From: Burkholderia sp. NRF60-BP8
Lineage (GTDB): Bacteria > Pseudomonadota > Gammaproteobacteria > Burkholderiales > Burkholderiaceae
Length of the DNA stretch: 64,000 nt
Assembly: GCF_001522585.2 (NCBI RefSeq)
Contig: NZ_CP013373.1
Coordinates: forward strand, 3,224,001-3,288,000
Direction: 5' to 3'
Position numbers and translations under genes: made by a program. A model generated the notes under the pieces. It was not told where the DNA came from and did no database searches. It saw nothing but the letters and a program-made list of their open reading frames with translations. Below, piece by piece: positions 17,825-25,729 of this stretch (positions are counted from its first letter, which is position 1; each line of letters opens with the position of its first letter).

Positions 17825-18256
17825 TCACTGTTTGGCGGGATTCGAATCGGCATGCTTCTGATCGGCAACCGTCTGGCCGGCGGCCGCCGGATGCGCGGCT
17901 TTCGATGCACCGGGCTTCTTCTTCATCAGGAAGTCCATATACGCCGCGGATTCCGGGAACAATTGCTTCTCGGCCTGCAGTTCCTGCTCGGCCTGCTGCT
18001 CGTTGCCGACGCTCGCATACAGCATCCCGAGATGCGCATGGAAACCCGGCGGCGGCGTGTGGCCCTTCGCGCGAATTTCCTGCAGCGCCTTTTCGAGCGC
18101 ATCGATCTGCTGCTGCGGCGCTTGCTGGCCCTTGAAGTATTCGTACACCTGCGGCTGATAGCCGGTCCACTGATACAGCGGCGGCGTGGTCGGCGCCGCG
18201 CAGCCCGCGAGCAGCAAGGCGGCCGCCGTCGCCGGCAGCCAGATTCCCCGTTTCAT
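17825..18256 (-). CDS. DUF4810 small lipoprotein
   Basis: A 143-residue lipoprotein: signal peptide with lipobox LLAGC at about residues 16-20, then PLYQWTGYQPQVYEYFKG, the DUF4810 signature, and a helical, Gln/Glu-rich TPR-like part (LEKALQEIRAKGHTPPPGFHAHLGMLYASVGNEQQAEQEL). The C-terminal 25 residues are Lys/Ala-rich. It is the middle gene of the CsgG-DUF4810-DUF799 trio, 57 bases after the CsgG-like gene stop and 10 bases before the DUF799 gene start. Probably a periplasmic partner of the other two; no enzymatic motif is seen. Confidence 0.85.
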   Translation of the reverse strand: MKRGIWLPATAAALLLAGCAAPTTPPLYQWTGYQPQVYEYFKGQQAPQQQIDALEKALQEIRAKGHTPPPGFHAHLGMLYASVGNEQQAEQELQAEKQLFPESAAYMDFLMKKKPGASKAAHPAAAGQTVADQKHADSNPAKQ

Positions 18257-18313
18257 GGTCTTGTCTCTTCTGGTGGGTGAAATGATTCGTGCGTGTCGTA
18301 TCGCGCGCGGCAT

Positions 18314-18991
18314 TTACTGCGCCGCCTTCAGCGCGCCGGCGTCGACCTGGTCGACGAGATGGTTCACGGCTTCCTGGATCGCGAGGTCCAGCACCTTGCC
18401 GTTGAGCGTCGAGTCGTAGCCGGCCGTGCCGCCGAAACCGATCACCTCGCGGTTCGACAGGCTGAACTCGCCCGCGCCCTGGCTCGATGCGATCACTTCC
18501 GACGTCGTCGTGTCGACGATGTTCAGGTTGACCTTCGCGTACGCGACCTGCGTCTTGCCGCGGCCGAGAATGCCGAACAATTGATGATCGCCGACGTCCT
18601 TGCGGCCGAACTCGGTCACGTCGCCCGTCACCACGTAGTTCGCGCCCTTCACGGCCTGCGCTTTCTTCATGAAGCCGGCTTCCTGCTTGATCTCGTCGAG
18701 GTTCTCGCGATCGAGCACGTTGAAGCGGCGGCTCTGCTGCAGGCGCGTGACGAGGATCGTCTTCGCCTGTCCGCCGAGGCGGTCGATGCCGTCGGAGAAG
18801 ATGCCGCGCATGTAGCTTGAGCGGTTGTCGAACTTGCCGACGGCGATCGCGACGGGCTTGCCCGCGTACGGCTTCTGCGCGCTGCTGACGGCCGGCACGT
18901 CGAGCGTGCGCGACGATTCGGTCGCGCAGCCGGACAGCGCCGCGACGACCGCTGCCGCCACGAGGACGGTGCGTCGTGTCTGAATGTTCAC
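18314..18991 (-). CDS. CsgG/HfaB-family lipoprotein
   Basis: A 225-residue lipoprotein of the CsgG family (lipobox ALSGC), with PVAIAVGKFDNRSSYMRGIFSDGIDRLGGQAKTILVTRLQQSRRFNVLDRENLDEIKQE-type CsgG features. CsgG proteins form outer-membrane secretion pores for curli; the shorter HfaB-like members anchor holdfast or other complexes. There are no curli subunit genes here, so curli export is unlikely. The start is a GTG at 18991: AAGGAG lies 7 bases before it and it places the signal peptide (NIQTRRTVLVAAAVVAAL) at the N-terminus, whereas the longer in-frame ATG would not. First gene of the trio. Confidence 0.85.
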   Translation of the reverse strand: MNIQTRRTVLVAAAVVAALSGCATESSRTLDVPAVSSAQKPYAGKPVAIAVGKFDNRSSYMRGIFSDGIDRLGGQAKTILVTRLQQSRRFNVLDRENLDEIKQEAGFMKKAQAVKGANYVVTGDVTEFGRKDVGDHQLFGILGRGKTQVAYAKVNLNIVDTTTSEVIASSQGAGEFSLSNREVIGFGGTAGYDSTLNGKVLDLAIQEAVNHLVDQVDAGALKAAQ

Positions 18992-19201
18992 TGCTGGTCT
19001 CCTTGCTGGAAAAGATGCCGCTGCGCGAGGCTCATGCACGCGCTCATCGCCGGTTCGGCGATCGCGGTAAGTCAGGGAAGGGGGCGCAACGGATGCGTTA
19101 CGGCAAAAACGCGGATGGGGAATGCGATGCGCGCCTGGATCGCGCACACGAATGATTTCGTTATTCTGGTTACTGCACTGTTGATCGTGCATGGTCGGCC
19201 C

Positions 19202-19229
19202 CGTATATGATTTTTCGCGATCATATCAA
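19202..19229 (-). promoter_or_regulatory. Candidate promoter of the CsgG/DUF4810/DUF799 operon
   Basis: On the minus strand TTGATA (19229-19224) and TATACG (19207-19202) are 16 bases apart. Transcription would start near 19195, about 200 bases before the GTG start. The direct repeat TATCAAG (19224-19230 and 19237-19243) overlaps the -35 region and may belong to a regulator site. Confidence 0.5.
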
Positions 19230-19235
19230 GCCTGT

Positions 19236-19260
19236 TTATCAAGACGGGGTATCTTGATAA
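19236..19260. repeat. 9-base perfect inverted repeat
   Basis: TTATCAAGA (19236-19244), 7-base spacer, TCTTGATAA (19252-19260), immediately upstream of the candidate -35 of the lipoprotein operon. Position and symmetry suggest an operator. The regulator is unknown. Confidence 0.5.
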
Positions 19261-19368
19261 TAATTGACGATTTTCGCACTTATATTAAATACGCCGCTTA
19301 TTCGTGCGCGAAGCGTTGCACGCGTGGGCTCGCGCGGCACGCGACCGATCTGCGCCGGTCTTCCGTGG

Positions 19369-19405
19369 CGATATCGCCGGATTGACGATCGATCCGGCGA
19401 TATCG
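19369..19405. repeat. 14-base perfect inverted repeat downstream of gor
   Basis: CGATATCGCCGGAT (19369-19382), 9-base loop, ATCCGGCGATATCG (19392-19405). It lies about 90 bases after the gor stop and could end that transcript, but it lacks a T tract. The half-motif GGCCGATATC recurs at about 19436-19445. Confidence 0.5.
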
Positions 19406-19496
19406 ACACACGTCATTCGCGCCGTCGATCCGAACGGCCGATATCCCGACAATAAGCCGTCCGGCATTCCAGCCGCACACGCGCATACGGTTTCCG

Positions 19497-20852
19497 CTAA
19501 TCGGCCACTTTCTGCCGCATCGTCACGAATTCCTCGGCCGCGGTCGGATGAATGCCGATCGTGTCGTCGAACTGCGCCTTCGTCGCGCCCGCGCGGATCG
19601 CGATCGCGATGCCCTGGATGATCTCGCCCGCATCGCGGCCGACCATGTGCGCACCGACCACGCGCTGACTGTCGCGCGCGACGACGAGCTTCATCAGCGT
19701 GCGCTCGTCGCGGCCCGACAGCGTGTGGCGCAGCGCCTTGAACGACGTGCGGTAGATGTCGACGTCGCCGTGCGCGTGCCGCGCATCGGCCTCGCTCAGG
19801 CCGACCGTCGCGACCTCCGGCTGGCTGAACACGGCCGACGGCACGTACGCGTGATCGACCGCGACGCGCGAGCCGCCGAACAGCGTGCGCGCGAGCAGCC
19901 CGGCGTCGCGCGTCGCGACCGGCGTGAGCTGCGGCCGCGACGTGACGTCGCCGATCGCATGGATCGACGGCACCGACGTCGCCGAATACGCATCGACGGC
20001 AATCGCGCCGCGCGCATCGAGCAGGATGCCCGCCTGCTCGAGCCCGAGCCCGTCGACGTTCGGCACGCGGCCCGTCGCATAGAGCACCTGATCGTACGGC
20101 CCGTGCCGCTCGTCGCCGACGCGCACGAACAGCGTGCCGTCGCTCGCGCGCTCGATCGATTCGATCACCGCGCGCGCATGAATCGCGACGCCCTGCTTCG
20201 TCATCTCGTCGGTCAGGAACTGGCGCACGTCGTCGTCGAAGCCGCGCAGGATTTTGTCGCCGCGATAGAACACGTCGACGTGGCTGCCGAAGCCGTTGAA
20301 GATGCCCGCGAACTCGACCGCGATATAGCCGCCGCCGACCACCGCGATCCGTTTGGGCAGCGCCGCGAGCGACAGCGCCTCGCGCGACGTGATCGCATGC
20401 TCGATGCCGGGCCGCGGCGGCAGCGACGGCCGCGAGCCGGTCGCGATCGCGATGTGGCGCGCGCGGAACGTGCGCGCGCCGACCGCGACCGTGTGCGCAT
20501 CGACGAGCGTCGCGCGACCGGCGTGCATGTCGACGCCCGATTGCAGCAGCAGGTTGATGTAGATGTCGCTCAGCCGGTTGATCTCGCGATCCTTCGCGGC
20601 GATCAGCGCGGGCCAGTCGAGCGTGCCGGCGCCGAAGGTCCAGCCGAAGCCCTTCGCGTCGTCGACTTCGTGCGGGTAGTGCGATGCGTAGACGAGGAGT
20701 TTCTTCGGGATGCAGCCGCGCAGCACGCAGGTGCCGCCGATCTGCTCTTCTTCCGCGATGCCGACGCGTGCGCCGTACGACGCGGACATGCGCGCGAGCC
20801 TCACGCCGCCCGAGCCGGCGCCGATGACGAACAGGTCGTAGTCGAAATCCAT
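19497..20852 (-). CDS. gor: Glutathione-disulfide reductase
   Basis: A 451-residue FAD/NADPH-dependent reductase that keeps glutathione reduced. The FAD motif VIGAGSGG lies at residues 9-16, the redox-active disulfide in GGTCVLRGCIPKK (Cys42/Cys47), the NADPH motif in VVGGGYIAVEFAGIFNGFG, and the C-terminal dimer interface has GIHPTAAEEFVTM with its active-site histidine. Length is typical. GAGGGG 5 bases before the ATG supports the start. It stands alone between a leftward lipoprotein operon and the terminator of the small gene to its right. Confidence 0.94.
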   Translation of the reverse strand: MDFDYDLFVIGAGSGGVRLARMSASYGARVGIAEEEQIGGTCVLRGCIPKKLLVYASHYPHEVDDAKGFGWTFGAGTLDWPALIAAKDREINRLSDIYINLLLQSGVDMHAGRATLVDAHTVAVGARTFRARHIAIATGSRPSLPPRPGIEHAITSREALSLAALPKRIAVVGGGYIAVEFAGIFNGFGSHVDVFYRGDKILRGFDDDVRQFLTDEMTKQGVAIHARAVIESIERASDGTLFVRVGDERHGPYDQVLYATGRVPNVDGLGLEQAGILLDARGAIAVDAYSATSVPSIHAIGDVTSRPQLTPVATRDAGLLARTLFGGSRVAVDHAYVPSAVFSQPEVATVGLSEADARHAHGDVDIYRTSFKALRHTLSGRDERTLMKLVVARDSQRVVGAHMVGRDAGEIIQGIAIAIRAGATKAQFDDTIGIHPTAAEEFVTMRQKVAD

Positions 20853-20935
20853 CGCATCCCCTCATCGCAGTTCGAATGGAGGCACGATAGCAAGATTCGG
20901 GAATTCGTGCGGCGCATGGCGCGCGCCGCGCGTCC

Positions 20936-20969
20936 AATAAAAAACGGCGAGAGACGATGCCTCTCGCCG
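20936..20969 (-). terminator. Intrinsic terminator of the small Ala-rich protein gene
   Basis: On the minus strand CGGCGAGAG (20969-20961), 7-base loop, CTCTCGCCG (20953-20945), followed by a run TTTTTTATT. It lies about 125 bases after the stop of the gene at 21094-21321 and before gor. Confidence 0.85.
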
Positions 20970-21093
20970 GTCAAACCGGCCGGCGGTTGTGCCATGCGTC
21001 ACCGATCGACCGCATGCCCGACCTGCCGATTGCGCGGCACCGGTCCGCCCGGACGCGCGAAGGGCGCGCCCGCGGCCGGACCGGCCGCCATGC

Positions 21094-21321
21094 TCATGCC
21101 TGCGACGTGTCGCTGCCGTCCGTCGCCTGCGTATCGTCCGCCGCCTGTTCGGGCTTCTCTTCCTTCTTCTCGAGCATGCCTTCGATCGCCTCGGCGCCCT
21201 TGAAACCGGCGACGGCCGCGGCCGCCTTGGTCAGCAGGCCCGCGTCCGGATCCAGCTTTTCCGCGCCTTCGACGGCGGCGATCGCGCCGGCGATTTCACC
21301 CACGGTGTTCAGGATACCCAT
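21094..21321 (-). CDS. Small Ala-rich hypothetical protein
   Basis: A 75-residue protein of unknown function. The N-terminal half is a hydrophobic-to-amphipathic Ala/Gly-rich stretch (MGILNTVGEIAGAIAAVEGAEKL then LLTKAAAAVAGFKGAEAIEGML); the C-terminal third is acidic and charged (EKKEEKPEQAADDTQATDGSD). The start at 21321 is preferred because AAGGGG lies 6 bases before it; an ATG two codons earlier directly abuts that site. It has its own strong terminator, supporting real expression. No family recognised; it may associate with the membrane. Confidence 0.7.
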   Translation of the reverse strand: MGILNTVGEIAGAIAAVEGAEKLDPDAGLLTKAAAAVAGFKGAEAIEGMLEKKEEKPEQAADDTQATDGSDTSQA

Positions 21322-21622
21322 CGTCATCCCCTTTCAAGAAAATCGTGAGCGCATCGTCCCACGAAAGAAACCGGCCGACCGCGTTTGTCATCGCCGGATA
21401 CACAAGTTACGCATCAGGCCGGCAGCGCACGTCGCGCGCCACCGGAACGACGCACGCGCATGCCTGACGGCATGCCGCGAGCGATGCACGCAGCGTAGCG
21501 GAAAGCGTGCGCGCGCACTGTAAAAGTATGTTCTGGAATGCCGACGGATCGCTTACGGTGCGCGACTTCCGCAATGGAGCGCCTGCCGAATAGTCGGGTG
21601 CGCGTATGAAGGTCGCACGACG

Positions 21623-21653
21623 AAAAAAAAAGAGGCGCCTCGCGGAGCCTCTT
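21623..21653 (-). terminator. Intrinsic terminator of the porin gene
   Basis: Minus-strand stem AAGAGGC / GCCTCTT (21653-21647 and 21636-21630) followed by a run of eight or more T. It lies about 45 bases after the porin stop. The rest of 21322-21622 shows no convincing gene. Confidence 0.85.
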
Positions 21654-21696
21654 CGATGCGCGCCGGACGGAGCCGGCGCAGGGGTTTCGACGTTCG

Positions 21697-22818
21697 TCAG
21701 AAGATATTGCGCAGGCCGATCGCGATGCCCGTCTGGTTGCTGCGGCCGGGCAGCTCGACGTTCGCCGCGCCGTTCGTCTTGTTGAAGTCGACGGTGCCGT
21801 AGATCTCGGTGCGCTTGCTCAGCGCGTATTCGGCGATGCCGACGATCGCATAGCGGTTGCCGCTCGCGAGCGTGCCGTTCGTGGTCATCGCGTTGCGCAT
21901 GTGGTCGTAGTAGAACGCGCCCGTCAGCGTCAGCGGCGTGCTGACCTGCCAGCTCACGCCCGCGAACGGACCGTCGTCGATGCGGCCCGTGCCCTTCGCG
22001 ACCGGAATCGTCTGCTGCGCGAGCAGGCTGTCGACGAAGCCCGTGTCGTCCTTCGAGCGCAGGTAGCCCGCGTAGATCTTCGCCTTGCTGAACGCGTACA
22101 CGACGTTCGCGTGGTAGATCGTCTGCTTGCGCGCCGAGTTGTCGCTGTTCTGCTGTGCGCCGGCCGCGATGCTGAGCGGGCCCATCACGTACGACAGCGA
22201 CACGCCCCACGCATTGCCCTTGCCGAGCGAGCCCGGGATCTGGCCCGAGAAGCCGCCCGCGCCGGTCGATTCGTAGTTGGTGCCGGTCGAGTACATCGCC
22301 TTCGCCGTCAGGCCCTCGAACTTGCCCGTGTACTTGATCTGGTTGTCCGCATACAGGCCGGCGCCGAGTGCGACCGGCAGCCATGCGTTTTCGAGGTAGT
22401 TGCCGACGGTGAGCGGATCGTAGGTATCCGACAGCAGGTCGAACAGCGGCGTCTTCTGACGGCCGAGGGTCACGGTGCCGTACGGGCTCTGCAGGCCGAC
22501 GTACGCCGCGCGGTTGAACAGGCGGCCGCTGTCGGCGAACGCGCCGTTCTGCAGGTTCACGCCGCTCTCGAGGTTGAACACGGCCTTCAGGCCGCCGCCG
22601 AGGTCTTCCGTGCCGTAGATGCCGAAGCGGCTGTTCGTGATCGCACCGTTGGTCATCGACAGCAGGCCGTCGTTCTTCGCGTTGGCGTTGGTCAGGTAAC
22701 GGATGCTGGCGTCGGCGACGCCCCAGAGCGTGACCGAGCTTTGTGCCGATGCGTACTGGCTGGCGAAGGCCAGCGCCGCGCCCCCTGCGATGACTGCGAG
22801 TCGGGTGGTCTGCTTCAT
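21697..22818 (-). CDS. General porin (Gram-negative porin family)
   Basis: A 373-residue trimeric porin of the betaproteobacterial OmpC-like family. Signal peptide with cleavage after ASAQ-type motif (YASAQ/SSVTLWGVADASIRYLT), the hallmark SSVTLYG-like first strand, NSRFGIYGTEDLGGGLKAVFNLESG, and a terminal aromatic IF for BAM recognition. It allows diffusion of small hydrophilic solutes. The start at 22818 has AAAGGAAAG upstream; an in-frame ATG at 22845 would add nine charged residues ahead of the signal peptide. Monocistronic with its own terminator. Confidence 0.93.
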   Translation of the reverse strand: MKQTTRLAVIAGGAALAFASQYASAQSSVTLWGVADASIRYLTNANAKNDGLLSMTNGAITNSRFGIYGTEDLGGGLKAVFNLESGVNLQNGAFADSGRLFNRAAYVGLQSPYGTVTLGRQKTPLFDLLSDTYDPLTVGNYLENAWLPVALGAGLYADNQIKYTGKFEGLTAKAMYSTGTNYESTGAGGFSGQIPGSLGKGNAWGVSLSYVMGPLSIAAGAQQNSDNSARKQTIYHANVVYAFSKAKIYAGYLRSKDDTGFVDSLLAQQTIPVAKGTGRIDDGPFAGVSWQVSTPLTLTGAFYYDHMRNAMTTNGTLASGNRYAIVGIAEYALSKRTEIYGTVDFNKTNGAANVELPGRSNQTGIAIGLRNIF

Positions 22819-23228
22819 GAGCTTTCCTTTTTTAGGTGTCTCCATTCATGACCGGCCGCGTGCGCAGCCGGGTGGCGATCGCGAACGTTCATGGCGAGCG
22901 CGATGTGGGCTGAATCATAAGACGAGTGCGAACGCTGAAAGAAATTGAAATACGCGGCAATCGCGCGATTGTCGTCCGGGAACAACGTTTCCCGCGCCGA
23001 GCCTCGCTCGCACGGCGGCGGGACGGGGCGCGACGGCGCCGGCGGGCACGCGCGGCGCTGTAAGGTTCGTCGATGGCGCGGCGCGCTCACGCGAAGCGCG
23101 GCGAAATGGTCGGTGCGGTCGGTGCGGTCGGTGCGGTCGGTGCGGTCGGTGCGGTCGGTGCGGTCGGTGCGGTCGGTGCGGTCGGTGCGGCGGCCTGCGG
23201 CCTGCCGCTTGCCCCGCCTGCCCTGCCG
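22819..23228. other. Porin upstream region with a tandem repeat
   Basis: 410 bases between the porin start and the stop of the YoaK-like gene. The porin-proximal 150 bases are AT-richer and should hold its promoter. The middle holds a nine-copy 9-base repeat. The open frames that read through the repeat (Thr-Ala-Pro or Gly-Ala-Val strings) are artefacts of that repeat. Confidence 0.6.
23108..23188. repeat. Nine tandem copies of a 9-base unit
   Basis: Nine perfect consecutive copies of GGTCGGTGC followed by a degenerate partial copy. It lies 40 bases after the stop of the YoaK-like gene, between it and the porin promoter. Perfect copies of a short unit are prone to slippage, so copy number should vary among strains. 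The unit length is a multiple of three but the repeat is outside the coding frame. Confidence 0.95.
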
Positions 23229-23948
23229 TCAGGCCGTTTGCGTCGCCCCGTCGCTGCCGTTGCCCGCGTCGCCGTTCCCCGCGCGACGCCATGCACGTCG
23301 CACGATCTCCGCGAATGCACCGACGAGCAGCAGCACGGCGCCCCACAGCGCGATGTCCGGCGCGAGCCGCGTCACGAGCCCGCCGATCACCGCGCCGGCC
23401 AGGAAACAGAAGCTGATCGTCGCGAGCAGCGCCGAATCGTGCAGCGCCCCCGCGTCATAGCGCGGGATCAGCCCGACGAACAGCTTCTGCGCGGCGCGCC
23501 GCAGGTTGCCGGTCGTCATCACCGACGTGTACGACAGTTCCTCGAGATGGGTGAACGACAGCGTCTGCAATGTCGCGACGAACGAGATGCCCGGAATCAG
23601 CCACGCGCTCGACGCGCCGACGAGGCCGCTCGCGGCGACGCCGAGGAACGCGATTTCGACGATGAGGCTCACGAACGCCGTATGCCGCATCCAGCCGCGC
23701 TGCGCGGCGAGGCCGAGCAGGTGCGCGACGAACACCGCGATCACGAAGCCGCCGAGCGGCGGCACGTGATGCAGCGCGGCGGCCCATTCGCCGGCCGACA
23801 GGTTGATGCCGAGCAGCGCGACGTTGCCGGTCATCGTGTTCGCGAACACGTGGCCGTGGCCGACGTACGTATACGCGTCGAGATAGCCACCGGACAGCGT
23901 CAGCAATGCGGCGACAGTGAGATTGCGGCTGGCGCCGTCGAGATCCAT
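23229..23948 (-). CDS. YoaK/DUF1275-family membrane protein
   Basis: A 239-residue polytopic membrane protein with about six hydrophobic segments. It opens with the DUF1275 signature LTLSGGYLDAYTYVGHGHVFANTMTGNVALLGI and has SFTHLEELSYTSVMTTGNLRRAAQKL in the second half, a repeat-like echo of the first motif. The biochemical function of this family is unknown; a transport role is usually assumed. Monocistronic. The C-terminal 20 residues are a Gly/Asn/Asp-rich tail. It ends 41 bases before the tandem repeat. Confidence 0.87.
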   Translation of the reverse strand: MDLDGASRNLTVAALLTLSGGYLDAYTYVGHGHVFANTMTGNVALLGINLSAGEWAAALHHVPPLGGFVIAVFVAHLLGLAAQRGWMRHTAFVSLIVEIAFLGVAASGLVGASSAWLIPGISFVATLQTLSFTHLEELSYTSVMTTGNLRRAAQKLFVGLIPRYDAGALHDSALLATISFCFLAGAVIGGLVTRLAPDIALWGAVLLLVGAFAEIVRRAWRRAGNGDAGNGSDGATQTA

Positions 23949-24229
23949 CGATCCTCCGTGGTGCGCGCCGCACCGCCGCGCACGGCGGGCGGTGCGAATG
24001 TCGGTCGTGCCGGCACGCGCGCCGCCGGCACTGCGCGGCCGGGCTTCGTCGCATGCCGCGCGTCAATATGATGTTTGCCGTCGAATACGGGCGAGCGCCG
24101 CGCATCGCAGCCGGCCGGAGCGTGTCGACCGCGCGACTTTCAGCGCCGCAAGACCGGCCGAGTATACCGGGCCGGCCCGCGCCGGCGCGGCCACGCGCGC
24201 CGCGCCACCCTTCTTCGCAGGGCCGTCGA

Positions 24230-24454
24230 ATGACACTCGAGAAGTTCTTCCTGCGCTACACGGTCATCCCGTTCGCCGCGATCGCGCTGGTGGCCGTGTG
24301 GAAGTTCAACCGCGAATCGGCCGAGATCGATGCGCGCCAGTACGCGGCGCTGGTGGCCGCGTATCCGTCGTTCACGCCGAAGCTGAAGCACGAGGTGGCC
24401 GACGCGTTGCGCGGCGGCAGGCTTGCGAAGCCGCTCACTGCCCGATGCCCGTGA
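24230..24454 (+). CDS. Small single-pass membrane protein, hypothetical
   Basis: A 74-residue protein starting MTLEKFFLRYTVIPFAAIALVAVWKFNRESAEIDAR: a short basic N-terminus, one membrane helix (about residues 10-24), then a cytoplasmic or periplasmic part with charged residues and a C-terminal basic tail. A longer in-frame reading from 24053 adds an Arg/Pro-rich segment that looks non-coding. Its 3' end overlaps the end of the convergent chromate transporter gene by 20 bases. No family recognised; moderate support from codon pattern and clean topology only. Confidence 0.55.
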   Translation: MTLEKFFLRYTVIPFAAIALVAVWKFNRESAEIDARQYAALVAAYPSFTPKLKHEVADALRGGRLAKPLTARCP

Positions 24455-24962
24455 GCCCGATCAGCGCGCCGCCCGCGAGCAGCCACAGCGGATGGATGCG
24501 CGTGCGCCACGCCAGCACCGCGCACGCGGCCGTGATACCCCACTGGATCGCGGTGCGGTTCGACGCCTCGGAAATCAGCACCGCGCTCGCCGCGACGAGC
24601 CCGGCCGTCACCGGCATCATCCCCTGCTGCACGTAGCGGCGCCACGGCCGGTCGCGAAAGCGCTCCCACGCATGCAGCGCGAGCACGGTGACGATCGACG
24701 ACGGCCCGAACTTCGCGAGCGACGCGACGAGCAGCCCGGCCCAGCCGGCCACGTGCCAGCCGACCAGCGACACGATCATCATGTTCGGCCCCGGTGCGGC
24801 CTGGGCCAGCGCGAACAGCGCGGTGAACTCGTGCGCGCTCATCCAGTGATGCACGTCGACGACCTGCCGCTGCATCTCCGGCAGGATCGTGTTGCCGCCG
24901 CCGAACGCGAGCAGCGACAACTGGCTGAAGATCGTCGCGATGGCGATCAGCGTGTCGCTCAT
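24435..24962 (-). CDS. chrA: Chromate transporter, C-terminal-type half
   Basis: A 175-residue short-chain CHR protein with about five membrane segments. It carries the CHR signature FGGGNTILPEMQRQVVD near the N-terminus and FALAQAAPGPNMMIVSLVGW, the motif for the export pore. Short CHR proteins are encoded as adjacent pairs with opposite topology that act together to expel chromate. The start ATG overlaps the stop of its partner by 4 bases, implying coupled translation. Confidence 0.88.
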   Translation of the reverse strand: MSDTLIAIATIFSQLSLLAFGGGNTILPEMQRQVVDVHHWMSAHEFTALFALAQAAPGPNMMIVSLVGWHVAGWAGLLVASLAKFGPSSIVTVLALHAWERFRDRPWRRYVQQGMMPVTAGLVAASAVLISEASNRTAIQWGITAACAVLAWRTRIHPLWLLAGGALIGLTGIGQ

Positions 24963-25633
24963 GGCCGGCCCTTCCGTTGCGAATCGGGCGAGTCGGACGT
25001 GCCGGGCGCGGCGGCCGGCGCCGGCCGCGGCGTGCCCGCGTCGCGGCGGCGCGACGCGAGCCAGATGCTGACGGGCGTCAGCACGAGCATCGTGGTCAGC
25101 AACGGTATGCGCAGCACCGCGATCGCGACGAACGCGACGACCGCAATCGCAGCGACCGTGCGCGGCGCCCGCAGCAGCGGCTTCGCGACCTTCACGGCCA
25201 TCGCGACGAGCAGGCCGGCCGCCGCGGCGGCGAGCCCCGCGAACAGGTGCTGCACGCGCGGATCGCTCTGGGTCTTCGCGTACAGCACGCCGAGCGCGAC
25301 GACGACGAGCGTCGGGCCCGCGATCAGCCCGAGAATGCCGGCGAACGCGCCGGCGACGCCGCGAAATCGCATGCCGACGGCGACCGACAGATTGATCACG
25401 TTGCCGCCCGGCAGGAACTGGCACAGGCCGAGCAGATCGGTGAATTCGTCGGCGGAGAGCCACTTGCGCTCGTCGACGATCGTGCGCCGCGCGAACGGCA
25501 GCGCGCCGCCGAACGACATCAGGCCGAGCGACAGGAAACCGGTGAACAGCTCGGCGAGGCCGACGCCGCGAGGGGACGCGGCAGGCGGCGGGGAGGCAGG
25601 CGGCGGAGAGGCAGACGGCAAAGCGGATTGCAT
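24959..25633 (-). CDS. chrA: Chromate transporter, N-terminal-type half
   Basis: A 224-residue short-chain CHR protein: a Pro/Ala/Ser-rich N-terminus (about 25 residues), then LFTGFLSLGLMSFGGALPFARRTIVDERKWLSADEFTDLLGLCQFLPGGNVINLSVAVG, the CHR motif. The C-terminal 25 residues are hydrophilic. With its overlapping partner it makes the two-protein chromate efflux system. AGGAG about five bases before 25633 supports this ATG over the in-frame ATG at 25645. It is transcribed divergently from the LysR gene, 96 bases away. Confidence 0.88.
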   Translation of the reverse strand: MQSALPSASPPPASPPPAASPRGVGLAELFTGFLSLGLMSFGGALPFARRTIVDERKWLSADEFTDLLGLCQFLPGGNVINLSVAVGMRFRGVAGAFAGILGLIAGPTLVVVALGVLYAKTQSDPRVQHLFAGLAAAAAGLLVAMAVKVAKPLLRAPRTVAAIAVVAFVAIAVLRIPLLTTMLVLTPVSIWLASRRRDAGTPRPAPAAAPGTSDSPDSQRKGRP

Positions 25634-25707
25634 GGGGCTCCTCATCAAACGGTGAATCGAGGTTACCGCCGTTCGGGATTCCGGCAAAACGATTTTATCG
25701 GCGCGCC

Positions 25708-25728
25708 CTTGTGATCTAGAATCACAAG
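25708..25728. promoter_or_regulatory. Palindromic operator abutting the LysR gene start
   Basis: CTTGTGAT (25708-25715), 5 bases, ATCACAAG (25721-25728). It is a perfect dyad with an inner T-N11-A, the standard LysR-type box. It ends one base before the ATG of the LysR gene and is 75 bases from the chromate transporter start, so binding could repress the regulator gene and control the divergent pair. Confidence 0.65.
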
Positions 25729-25729
25729 C

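Larger units (their letters stand above)
18992..19496. other. Non-coding region between the CsgG-like gene and gor
   Basis: 505 bases with no convincing gene. The middle (about 19195-19300) is strikingly AT-rich for this genome and carries a promoter for the leftward lipoprotein operon and a 9-base dyad. The gor-proximal part carries a 14-base dyad. Short open frames here overlap on both strands and show no family features. Confidence 0.6.

Noticed and set aside
23108..23188. Possible CRISPR array
   Set aside because: The repeat unit is 9 bases and contiguous, with no spacers and no cas genes.
23073..23346. Frames encoding Thr-Ala-Pro or Gly-Ala-Val repeats
   Set aside because: They are the reading of a 9-base tandem repeat outside any supported gene; no start signal or family.
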